Shown one piece after another: positions 1 to 6,077 of a DNA stretch of 10,836 nucleotides. The position numbers and the translations under genes were made by a program. The notes under the pieces are model-generated. The model saw nothing but the letters and a program-made list of their open reading frames with translations. It had not been told where the DNA came from and made no database searches. Source of the DNA: Bacillota bacterium (GTDB taxonomy: Bacteria; Bacillota; Clostridia; Peptostreptococcales; Natronincolaceae); contig JAEWHG010000079.1 in NCBI GenBank assembly GCA_023387935.1, positions 1 to 10,836 of the forward strand. The letters are read 5' to 3'. Positions within the stretch are counted from its first letter, which is position 1. The number at the start of each line of letters is the position of its first letter.

Positions 1-24
1 GGCAAGGAGATGCTGACAAGATGA
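1..24 (+). CDS. 3' end of upstream gene, probably the partner CHR-domain chromate transporter subunit (partial)
   Basis: Only the last seven codons and a TGA stop (22-24) lie in the window, reading ...GKEMLTR in frame 1. The other two frames are not good candidates: one stops at once and the third is the frame of the next gene. The stop overlaps the next ATG as ATGA, and the next gene's Shine-Dalgarno (AAGGAG, 4-9) sits inside this tail, a classic sign of translational coupling. Half-size CHR proteins are usually encoded as adjacent pairs, so the missing gene is probably the other half. That identity is inferred from context; the residues present are too few to show it. Confidence 0.5.
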   Translation, partial: GKEMLTR

Positions 25-584
25 TATATTTAAAGTTATATTTAGAGTTTTTTAAAATAGGGTTATTTTCAGTAGGTGGGGGATTAGCTACATTACCCTT
101 TCTTCAACAGTTAGTAGATAAATATGATTGGATTACATCGGAACAACTATTAAATATGATAGCGATTTCAGAATCTACGCCAGGCCCTATAGGAATAAAT
201 ACAGCTACATTTGTAGGGCATACAACTGCTGGAGTCCTAGGAAGCATCATAGCAAGTATCGGTATCGTTACGCCATCTATTATAATTATCATAGTAATTG
301 CCCATTATTTTACAAAATTTAGTGAGAAGTCTATGGTAAAGGCAGGATTCTATGGAATAAGACCAGCAGTTGCAGGATTAATTGGAGCAGCAGGATTTGA
401 AGTTGCTAAAATCGCCTTGTTGAATATAGATAAATATATAAATACCAATAATATTCTAGCAATATTTGATGTGAAAGGAATTATCCTATTCGTAGTGATG
501 CTATATTTAATAAACAAGTATAAAAAGCACCCAATACTATATCTTATAGGTGCAGCAGTTATCGGTATTATATTTAAATACTAA
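21..584 (+). CDS. Half-size chromate transporter (CHR family) subunit
   Basis: This 187-residue integral membrane protein belongs to the CHR (chromate ion transporter) family. The N-terminal third carries the family pattern F-K-I-G-x-x-x-x-G-G-G-L-A-x-x-P (about residues 11-26) and the downstream S-T-P-G-P-I-G-I-N-x-A-T-F-V-G stretch (about 52-66), followed by hydrophobic segments near 72-93, 112-130, 148-161 and 170-185. Full ChrA proteins have two such domains (about 400 aa); this length fits the single-domain type that works as a pair of small subunits. The start follows AAGGAG at 4-9 with an 11-nt spacing and overlaps the preceding stop (ATGA), so it is the distal gene of a coupled pair. 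The family exports chromate in characterised members, but many homologues have unproven substrates, so sulfate or another anion is possible here. Confidence 0.85.
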   Translation: MIYLKLYLEFFKIGLFSVGGGLATLPFLQQLVDKYDWITSEQLLNMIAISESTPGPIGINTATFVGHTTAGVLGSIIASIGIVTPSIIIIIVIAHYFTKFSEKSMVKAGFYGIRPAVAGLIGAAGFEVAKIALLNIDKYINTNNILAIFDVKGIILFVVMLYLINKYKKHPILYLIGAAVIGIIFKY

Positions 585-591
585 GAATAAA

Positions 592-608
592 GGCGTGCAA
601 TGCACGCC
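592..608. terminator. Compact bidirectional terminator hairpin between convergent genes
   Basis: The arms GGCGTGC (592-598) and GCACGCC (602-608) pair perfectly around a 3-nt loop in otherwise AT-rich DNA, between the stops of two convergent genes. Read leftward, the stem is followed by TTTATTCTTA, a usable U-rich tail for the alaX transcript. Read rightward, the tail (CTTACATTATA) is poorer, so termination of the CHR operon may be weaker or partly dependent on other factors. Confidence 0.7.
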
Positions 609-609
609 C

Positions 610-1812
610 TTACATTATACTAGCTTTAACTTTACTATAAGCATAATCTAAAGATGATTTTAAATTATTATTATTCTTTCCGCCACCTTGAGCTGAAAAA
701 TCACTACCTCCACCATTTCCATCTATTAATGAAATAGCATCCTTTAGAAGGGCATTCATGCTAATAATCTTTAAATCTTTCGATCTAGCGAATACAAGAT
801 GCGCCTTATCGCCAGCTTCAACTCCGAACAAAGCCACTACATTAGGATAAGCTGTTAGCTTAGAAGTAATATTATTCATATACTTTAAATCTACGTTCGT
901 ATATATTTCTTTAATTATTTTTACATCATTAATTGTCTCGGCAGTATGAACCATTTTCTCAACCATATAGCCAGCTACTTCATCCTTCAATGTTCTAACA
1001 GAAGTGCTAACATCTCTAATATCCTTTAATATACGTTGTATTTCTGGTACAATATCATGTTCGCTTACAGCTAATAACTTAGATATTTCCTTTACTCGTA
1101 GCTGCTTTAAAGCATAATCTTCTACAGCCCTTTTTCCACATAAAAACTCTATTCTCATACCGGTCTTATATTTTTCCCACTTAGTAATTTTAACAATTTG
1201 CACCTCAATAGTAGAGCGAGGATGTGTTCCGCAGCAAGCATTAATATCAAAATCCCCAACCTTAACTAATCTAATTTGCTTATCAGTTTTAGGAGGCTGT
1301 TTTCTAAGAGGAAGTTTTTTGAGCTCTTTATCCGTTGGATATAAAACTTCTACAGCTGTGTTGCTCAGCACGATTTCATTGATCATATTTTCTACTTTTT
1401 CAAAATCCTCATCGCCAATGACCTTGTCTATATCTATGGTAGAATACTCTTTTCCCAGGTGAAAGCCGATGGTGTTCGCATTGAAAAGCTCAACTAAAGC
1501 TGCAGATAAAATATGCTGCCCTAAATGCTGCTGCATATGGTCGTATCTTCTTTCCCAATCGATGGAGCATTTAACTTTTTTAAACTTAGAAGGTTTTCTT
1601 TCCATTACATGATAAATATTACCTTCCTTTTCGTAGACATAGGTTATGGCATTAGATTCTATAGATCCCGTATCACTTGGTTGTCCCCCACCTTCAGGAT
1701 AAAAATAGGTTTTATCCAGTAGAATATGAAATTTATCGTCTTCCTCTACCACATCCATTATGTTTGCAGTGAAGTCTTTTTCATAAGGATTTTCATAATA
1801 AAGCTTTTCCAA
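610..1812 (-). CDS. Long-form AlaX: alanyl-tRNA editing protein with DHHA1 domain
   Basis: This 400-residue free-standing homologue of the AlaRS editing domain should hydrolyse mischarged Ser-tRNA(Ala) and Gly-tRNA(Ala) in the cytoplasm. Visible signatures are Y-F-Y-P-E-G-G-G-Q-P-S-D-T-G (about 36-49), the zinc-binding pair H92-M-Q-Q-H96, the second zinc motif C193-C-G-T-H197, and a C-terminal glycine-rich segment (G-G-G-S-D-F-S-A-Q-G-G-G-K, about 367-379) typical of DHHA1. The DHHA1 domain and the length identify the AlaX-L type rather than the short AlaX-S/M. No aminoacylation domain is present. The start is TTG at 1812-1810, supported by AAGGAG (complement of 1822-1827) with a 9-nt spacing; no ATG fits. 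The gene stands alone, convergent with the CHR gene and divergent from the cis-prenyltransferase. Confidence 0.9.
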   Translation of the reverse strand: MEKLYYENPYEKDFTANIMDVVEEDDKFHILLDKTYFYPEGGGQPSDTGSIESNAITYVYEKEGNIYHVMERKPSKFKKVKCSIDWERRYDHMQQHLGQHILSAALVELFNANTIGFHLGKEYSTIDIDKVIGDEDFEKVENMINEIVLSNTAVEVLYPTDKELKKLPLRKQPPKTDKQIRLVKVGDFDINACCGTHPRSTIEVQIVKITKWEKYKTGMRIEFLCGKRAVEDYALKQLRVKEISKLLAVSEHDIVPEIQRILKDIRDVSTSVRTLKDEVAGYMVEKMVHTAETINDVKIIKEIYTNVDLKYMNNITSKLTAYPNVVALFGVEAGDKAHLVFARSKDLKIISMNALLKDAISLIDGNGGGSDFSAQGGGKNNNNLKSSLDYAYSKVKASIM

Positions 1813-1836
1813 TTAAAACAGCTCCTTCTTCTATGT

Positions 1837-1866
1837 ATAATAGTTATATTTTATCACAGGTAACAA
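1837..1866 (-). promoter_or_regulatory. Candidate sigma-A promoter for alaX
   Basis: On the minus strand TTGTTA (complement of 1861-1866) and TATTAT (complement of 1837-1842) are separated by 18 bp. Transcription would start near 1830, giving a leader of under 20 nt just long enough to contain the AAGGAG ribosome binding site. Both boxes deviate from consensus, so this is a plausible but unproven call. Confidence 0.4.
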
Positions 1867-1910
1867 GTGAATACATTAAAAAGCCTTTAATTTCCAAATG
1901 TAAAATTTCA

Positions 1911-1939
1911 TTGATATTTATGTGGCCATACCACATAAA
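1911..1939 (+). promoter_or_regulatory. Promoter-like element with overlapping palindromic operator upstream of the cis-prenyltransferase
   Basis: TTGATA (1911-1916) and CATAAA (1934-1939) form a -35/-10 pair with exactly 17 bp between them. The spacer and -10 are filled by a perfect inverted repeat: TTTATGTGG (1917-1925) and CCACATAAA (1931-1939) around CCATA. This is the placement expected of a dimeric repressor's operator. A transcript starting near 1946 would have a leader of about 110 nt (to 2054), in which I see no known riboswitch and only a short CCC/GGG stem (1953-1964). The palindrome could instead act as an RNA hairpin if transcription begins further upstream. No regulator gene is in the window. 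Confidence 0.45.
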
Positions 1940-2054
1940 GCTTGTACGTGATCCCTGCTATGGGCGGCTGAATCTAAGAACTAAGGCTAGAGGATTAATT
2001 TTAGAAAAAATGTTAATAATCTATAGAAAGTATTTAAAGAAAGTGGTGGACTAA

Positions 2055-2696
2055 ATGAGAATACCTGAGCATATAGGAATAATTCCTGACGGTAATAGAA
2101 GATGGGCTGAGGGCAAGGGACTGTCTAAATCTGATGGATATAGATCTGGCATAGATCCAGGGCTTTTGCTTTTTAAAATGTGTGAAATGGCAGGAGTTAA
2201 AGAAATAACATATTATGGATTTACAGTGGATAACACCAAAAGGCCTCCAGATCAAATACAAGCTTTTACAGATGCATGTATTAATTCAGTAAAAATACTT
2301 TCAAATGAGAATGCATCTCTTCTTGTAGTAGGAAATACTAAATCTCCTATGTTTCCGAAGGAGTTACTTCCTTATACAACTAGACAAACCTTTGGTAGTG
2401 GCGGTATAAAGGTGAACTTCCTAGTGAACTACAGCTGGAAGTGGGATTTAAATTATTTGAAAAAATCAAAATCTCGGAGCAATAACATAAATAACCAAAT
2501 AGAAACCTATGATGTTTCAAAGGTAGATCTTATTATACGCTGGGGTGGTAGAAGAAGACTGAGTGGCTTCCTTCCAGTGCAGTCCATATATGCGGATTTC
2601 TATGTAATTGATGATTATTGGCCAGATTTTAAGCCCAACCATTTTCATGAGGCATTAAACTGGTACAATATTCAAGACATTACCTTAGGAGGATAG
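2055..2696 (+). CDS. Atypical short cis-prenyltransferase (undecaprenyl diphosphate synthase homologue)
   Basis: This 213-residue protein has the fold signatures of cis-prenyltransferases, which condense isopentenyl diphosphate onto an allylic diphosphate. It has H-I-G-I-I-P-D-G-N-R-R-W-A (6-18, catalytic D12), Y-G-F-T-V-D-N-T-K-R-P (54-64) and a C-terminal I-R-W-G-G-R-R-R-L-S-G-F (161-172) with W-P-D-F (189-192). Compared with E. coli UppS from memory, D26, N74, R77, R194, R200 and S202 are kept. H43 becomes Y29, E198 becomes R166, N203 becomes G171 and E213 becomes D181, and the segment after N-Y (125-126) is about 30-40 residues shorter. It is not beside frr or cdsA, the usual uppS neighbours. 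The chemistry is probably prenyl transfer, but the product and chain length cannot be assigned, and a housekeeping role is doubtful. The ATG follows a weak SD (GTGG, 2043-2049). Confidence 0.8.
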   Translation: MRIPEHIGIIPDGNRRWAEGKGLSKSDGYRSGIDPGLLLFKMCEMAGVKEITYYGFTVDNTKRPPDQIQAFTDACINSVKILSNENASLLVVGNTKSPMFPKELLPYTTRQTFGSGGIKVNFLVNYSWKWDLNYLKKSKSRSNNINNQIETYDVSKVDLIIRWGGRRRLSGFLPVQSIYADFYVIDDYWPDFKPNHFHEALNWYNIQDITLGG

Positions 2697-2740
2697 AAAC
2701 CTTTTAGATATTATTTCGTAATATGGAATTGTTTTTATTT

Positions 2741-2815
2741 AACCCCTTATATTAGGATGAAAATAATAGTATAATTAATCCAATATAGAAAAATTTATCT
2801 GGGTATAAAGGGGTT
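2741..2815 (+). promoter_or_regulatory. nhaC leader: possible promoter and Shine-Dalgarno-sequestering inverted repeat
   Basis: AACCCCTT (2741-2748) is perfectly complementary to AAGGGGTT (2808-2815), which contains the Shine-Dalgarno of the antiporter gene. Three further pairs can form across a one-base bulge. Between the arms lies a perfect TATAAT (2770-2775), with only a poor -35 (TTATAT, 2747-2752). A transcript starting near 2782 would lack the upstream arm, whereas a read-through transcript from the cis-prenyltransferase gene would carry both arms. Confidence 0.35.
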
Positions 2816-2822
2816 GAATCTC

Positions 2823-4205
2823 ATGGAAGAGAACAAAGTTTCTGGGTTGGAGACTGTAGCTACCATAGCATTTTCATTTGCATTAATTGCTGCAAGTATT
2901 ATTTTCAATATATCTCTTATCTTCGCATTTATAGGAGCCGTTATATTTACAGTAATCATACTTTTAAGGAATGGTTATAAACTAAAAACGCTTATAAGCA
3001 CAATGATAGAAGGAATAAAGGGATGTAAATCCGTATTTATAATCATACTACTTATGGGGGCAACCATATCAACTTGGTTATCTTCAGGTGTAGTACCAAA
3101 TATTGTTTACTATGGTTTTAACTATGTTAAAGGCTCCAATTTTTTAGTGGTAGCTTTCATGTTCACCTTAATGATGGCATACGTAATGGGTACGGCTGTT
3201 GGAACTATAAGCACTATTGGAATAGCTATGCTAGCCATCGGTAAAGGACTTATGATTCCTACCCCTGTACTTTTAGGTGCAGTAATTTCTGGAGCATTTA
3301 TAGCTGATAAGATAGCACCAATATCTTCACTAAATAATTTAACATTAGAAATAACGGGAGCAAAATACATAGATTATTTAAAGTCTGCATTAAAAACTCT
3401 AATACCTACCATAGCCCTATCTGCAGTAATATATTATATACTTGGTGGAATATATGGGAGTAGTGGGGATATGACAAAGGTATATGAATACCAAAATCTT
3501 ATAAAGAATTCGATGGTAACCTCTCCGTATCTACTTTTGTTTCCTTTACTAGTTATAGTGCTAGCCCTTTTTGGAATAAAGACAACATATAATATGTCAA
3601 TCGGTGTAGTTCTTACAGCTATTGTTAGTATTATTGTGCAAAAGACCAGTCCTTTAGTTTTAGTAAAATCTATATTTTGGGGATATAAATCCCAAACTGG
3701 CATGGCGGAATTAGATGCATTGGTATCTGGTGGCGGGATAATGCCAATGCTAGAGGTTGTATTTATAATAATGGGTAGTATTGCCTTAAGTTGTCTTTTC
3801 GAAAGAGGTAATTTGCTGAAGCCTCTAATAGATAGCTTATTCAAAGAAGAGGATAGTAGATTTGCACTTATTAAAAAAACCAGCCTATTAAGTATTTTAC
3901 TTACAGCAGCTACTTGTGATCAGACAGCGGGTATCGTTATACCTGTAAGAGTTACAATGGAAAAGTTTAATAATCTAAATATAGATAAAGACATATTAGC
4001 TAGAACCGTGGCAGATACAGGTACAGTAATTGCTCCTCTTATGCCTTGGAATATAAATGCTATTATTGTAAATTCACTAGTTGGAATTTCGGCTCTTCAA
4101 TACGCACCTTTTGCAGTACTATGTTTTATAAATCCTATAATGATGATCTTAGTAGAATATTTTAGCTCAAAAATACCGAATCAGATTAAACAAAGTTTAG
4201 CTTAA
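2823..4205 (+). CDS. NhaC-family Na+/H+ antiporter-like membrane transporter
   Basis: This 460-residue polytopic membrane protein resembles the NhaC group of the ion transporter superfamily, whose members exchange Na+ for H+ or, as in MleN-type proteins, couple organic acids to such exchange. Family-like segments include G-T-A-V-G-T-I-S-T-I-G-I-A (123-135), G-A-F-I-A-D-K-I-A-P-I-S-S (157-169), C-D-Q-T-A-G-I-V-I-P-V-R and A-D-T-G-T-V-I-A-P-L-M-P-W-N near the C-terminus. The usual D-K-M-S-P-L-S-D-T-T-N-L-A motif reads D-K-I-A-P-I-S-S-L-N-N-L-T, so the ion site may be altered. I chose ATG 2823 over the in-frame TTG at 2814: AAAGGGG (2807-2813) abuts the TTG but lies 9 nt before the ATG. The substrate is uncertain; an amino acid or carboxylate is as possible as Na+ alone. 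Confidence 0.8.
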   Translation: MEENKVSGLETVATIAFSFALIAASIIFNISLIFAFIGAVIFTVIILLRNGYKLKTLISTMIEGIKGCKSVFIIILLMGATISTWLSSGVVPNIVYYGFNYVKGSNFLVVAFMFTLMMAYVMGTAVGTISTIGIAMLAIGKGLMIPTPVLLGAVISGAFIADKIAPISSLNNLTLEITGAKYIDYLKSALKTLIPTIALSAVIYYILGGIYGSSGDMTKVYEYQNLIKNSMVTSPYLLLFPLLVIVLALFGIKTTYNMSIGVVLTAIVSIIVQKTSPLVLVKSIFWGYKSQTGMAELDALVSGGGIMPMLEVVFIIMGSIALSCLFERGNLLKPLIDSLFKEEDSRFALIKKTSLLSILLTAATCDQTAGIVIPVRVTMEKFNNLNIDKDILARTVADTGTVIAPLMPWNINAIIVNSLVGISALQYAPFAVLCFINPIMMILVEYFSSKIPNQIKQSLA

Positions 4206-4233
4206 ATAGAGTATAATTAAATAGAGGGTTTCT

Positions 4234-4295
4234 AAAAAGACGTTTTCTTTATCATAAACTTAGGATAAAATCTAAGTGATAGATTAAACGTTTTT
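4234..4295 (+). terminator. Long imperfect hairpin between nhaC and the ABC exporter operon
   Basis: The 144-bp gap contains a nested inverted repeat. The outer arms are AAAAA plus CGTTT (4234-4238, 4241-4245, with GA bulged) and AAACGTTTTT (4286-4295). A middle pair is TATC/GATA (4250-4253/4278-4281), and the inner arms are ACTTAG/CTAAGT (4258-4263/4272-4277, plus one G-T pair). T-rich sequence (GCTTTTCC) follows, so a terminator for nhaC is the simplest reading. A leader structure or repressor site for the downstream exporter is the alternative. A lone TATAAT occurs at 4212-4217 without a good -35. Confidence 0.45.
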
Positions 4296-4349
4296 GCTTT
4301 TCCTTGCTTTGCTCATGTGTTCAGATAAGTTTGACAGGAGATGAATATA

Positions 4350-6077
4350 ATGGTTAAATTATTCAAATTTTTAAAGCCTTATACCATGTCGGTTATAGGA
4401 GCTTTAGTCCTAATATTTTTACAAGTAATAGCAGAATTATTTTTGCCAACATTAATGGCGGATATTGTTGATATCGGTGTAGTTAATGGAGACACAACAT
4501 ACATATTTAAAACTGGGCTCTTAATGATGGGAATTGCTTTAATAGGCACATTTTGCGCAATAGCGGCCAGTTATTTGTCATCAAAAACCTCAATGGCATT
4601 TGGAAGGGATCTTCGTGGAGAAGTTTTTAAGAAAGCAGAAGATTTTTCTCTTAATGAATTTGATAAAATAGGAACATCATCCCTTATTACTAGAACAACA
4701 AACGATATTACGCAGGTACAACAAGTAGTGATGATGTCCCTTAGAATGATGGCAAGAGCACCGATGATGGCTATTGGTGGTATTATTATGGCAGTTTCTA
4801 AAAATCCTAAGCTATCCTTAGTAATTGTATTTGTTGTACCAATAATTGTTACAGGGATAGCACTTGTAGCAAAGTTAGGTACCCCTTTATTTAAAGTAAT
4901 GCAGACAAAGCTAGATAAATTAAATCAGGTCTTAAGGGAAAATCTTATGGGCGTTAGGGTTATTAGAGCATTTAATAGAATAGATCATGAAAAGAAAAGA
5001 TTTGATGCGGCTAATCATGATCTTACAAGCACAGCAATTAAAGTTAATAAAATAATGGCAGCAATGATGCCAGGTATGTCACTCATACTGAACTTCACTA
5101 CGATTGCTGTAATATGGTTTGGTGCAATCAGTATCAATAGTGGCAGTATGATGGTTGGAGACTTAATGGCATTTATTCAATACGTATCTCAAATCATGTT
5201 TGCTTTAGTTATGCTTTCTATGATGTTTGTAATGATTCCACGAGCAGCTGCATCTGCAGCAAGAATTAATGAGGTATTGGATACAATTCCAGAAATAAAG
5301 GATTCCGAAAAACCAAGGAATACGAATATAAAAGGTGGCATTGTTGAGTTTAATGATGTAACCTTTAGCTATCCTGGTGCTGAAGAACCCGTATTAAAAA
5401 ATATTTCATTTACTGCAATGCCAGGTAAGGTTACTGCTATTATTGGGGGAACAGGCTCAGGAAAATCTACATTAGTAAATCTTATTCCTCGTTTTTATGA
5501 TGTTACTAGTGGAAGTATTTCAGTAGATGGTGTAGACATTAGAGAAATACCACAGAAAGTTTTAAGAGATAAAATTGGATTTGTGCCTCAAAAAGCAGTT
5601 CTTTTTACAGGTACAATTTCAGATAATATAAAATATGGAAAAGAAGATGCAAGTACTGAAGAGGTAATTCATGCCGCTAAAATAGCACAAGCAACAGAAT
5701 TCATATCCAATATGAAGGATGGCTTTGATTCCGTTATAGCCCAGGGTGGAACCAATGTATCTGGAGGACAGAAACAGCGTCTTTCTATTGCAAGAGCACT
5801 GGTGAGAAAAGCAGATATATATTTATTTGATGATAGTTTTTCAGCTCTTGACTTTAAAACTGATGCGAAATTACGTGAGGCTCTAAAAAATGAAACAACC
5901 AATTCTTCATTAATTATAGTTGCACAAAGAGTAAGCACAATTATAGATGCAGACCAGATCATAGTTTTGGATGAGGGTGAAATTGCAGGAATAGGAAATC
6001 ATAAAGAGTTGTTAAAAACCTGCGATGTTTATAGGGAAATCGTGTCTTCCCAGCTTTCAGAGGAGGAGATTGCATAA
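4350..6077 (+). CDS. ABC exporter subunit 1 (transmembrane domain + NBD) with degenerate catalytic residues
   Basis: This 575-residue half-transporter has a six-helix exporter membrane domain (about 1-300) and an ATPase domain. Walker A is G-G-T-G-S-G-K-S-T (366-374, K372), the signature is V-S-G-G-Q (470-474), and Walker B is I-Y-L-F-D494. The catalytic glutamate is replaced by D495, and the switch histidine is replaced by Q526 (I-V-A-Q-R). This is the pattern of the non-hydrolysing subunit of heterodimeric exporters such as TM287/288, BmrCD or YfiBC, so it should pair with the next gene's product. ATG 4350 is preferred: AGGAG (4336-4340) lies 9 nt upstream, whereas an earlier in-frame ATG (4341) touches it. 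The stop overlaps the next start by one base (TAATG). Likely substrates are amphipathic drugs, lipids or peptides; the sequence does not say which. Confidence 0.92.
   Translation: MVKLFKFLKPYTMSVIGALVLIFLQVIAELFLPTLMADIVDIGVVNGDTTYIFKTGLLMMGIALIGTFCAIAASYLSSKTSMAFGRDLRGEVFKKAEDFSLNEFDKIGTSSLITRTTNDITQVQQVVMMSLRMMARAPMMAIGGIIMAVSKNPKLSLVIVFVVPIIVTGIALVAKLGTPLFKVMQTKLDKLNQVLRENLMGVRVIRAFNRIDHEKKRFDAANHDLTSTAIKVNKIMAAMMPGMSLILNFTTIAVIWFGAISINSGSMMVGDLMAFIQYVSQIMFALVMLSMMFVMIPRAAASAARINEVLDTIPEIKDSEKPRNTNIKGGIVEFNDVTFSYPGAEEPVLKNISFTAMPGKVTAIIGGTGSGKSTLVNLIPRFYDVTSGSISVDGVDIREIPQKVLRDKIGFVPQKAVLFTGTISDNIKYGKEDASTEEVIHAAKIAQATEFISNMKDGFDSVIAQGGTNVSGGQKQRLSIARALVRKADIYLFDDSFSALDFKTDAKLREALKNETTNSSLIIVAQRVSTIIDADQIIVLDEGEIAGIGNHKELLKTCDVYREIVSSQLSEEEIA

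Noticed and set aside
1833..2054. 73-codon open frame between alaX and the cis-prenyltransferase, ending directly before its ATG
   Set aside because: No Shine-Dalgarno precedes its ATG, no family is recognisable, and it overlaps the alaX promoter region and the palindrome. The abutting TAA-ATG is probably chance.
1940..2054. Leader of the cis-prenyltransferase as a riboswitch or small RNA
   Set aside because: I compared it mentally with c-di-GMP, THF, T-box, guanidine, SRP and 6S patterns and saw no match; only short local stems are present.
2708..2740. ATATTA/TAATAT stem followed by TTGTTTTTATTT after the cis-prenyltransferase
   Set aside because: The stem is only six A-T pairs and is separated from the T-run by GGAA, too weak to call a terminator.
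4331..4336. Perfect TTGACA before the ABC exporter operon
   Set aside because: It overlaps the AGGAG ribosome binding site, so any -10 would fall inside the coding region. Coincidental.
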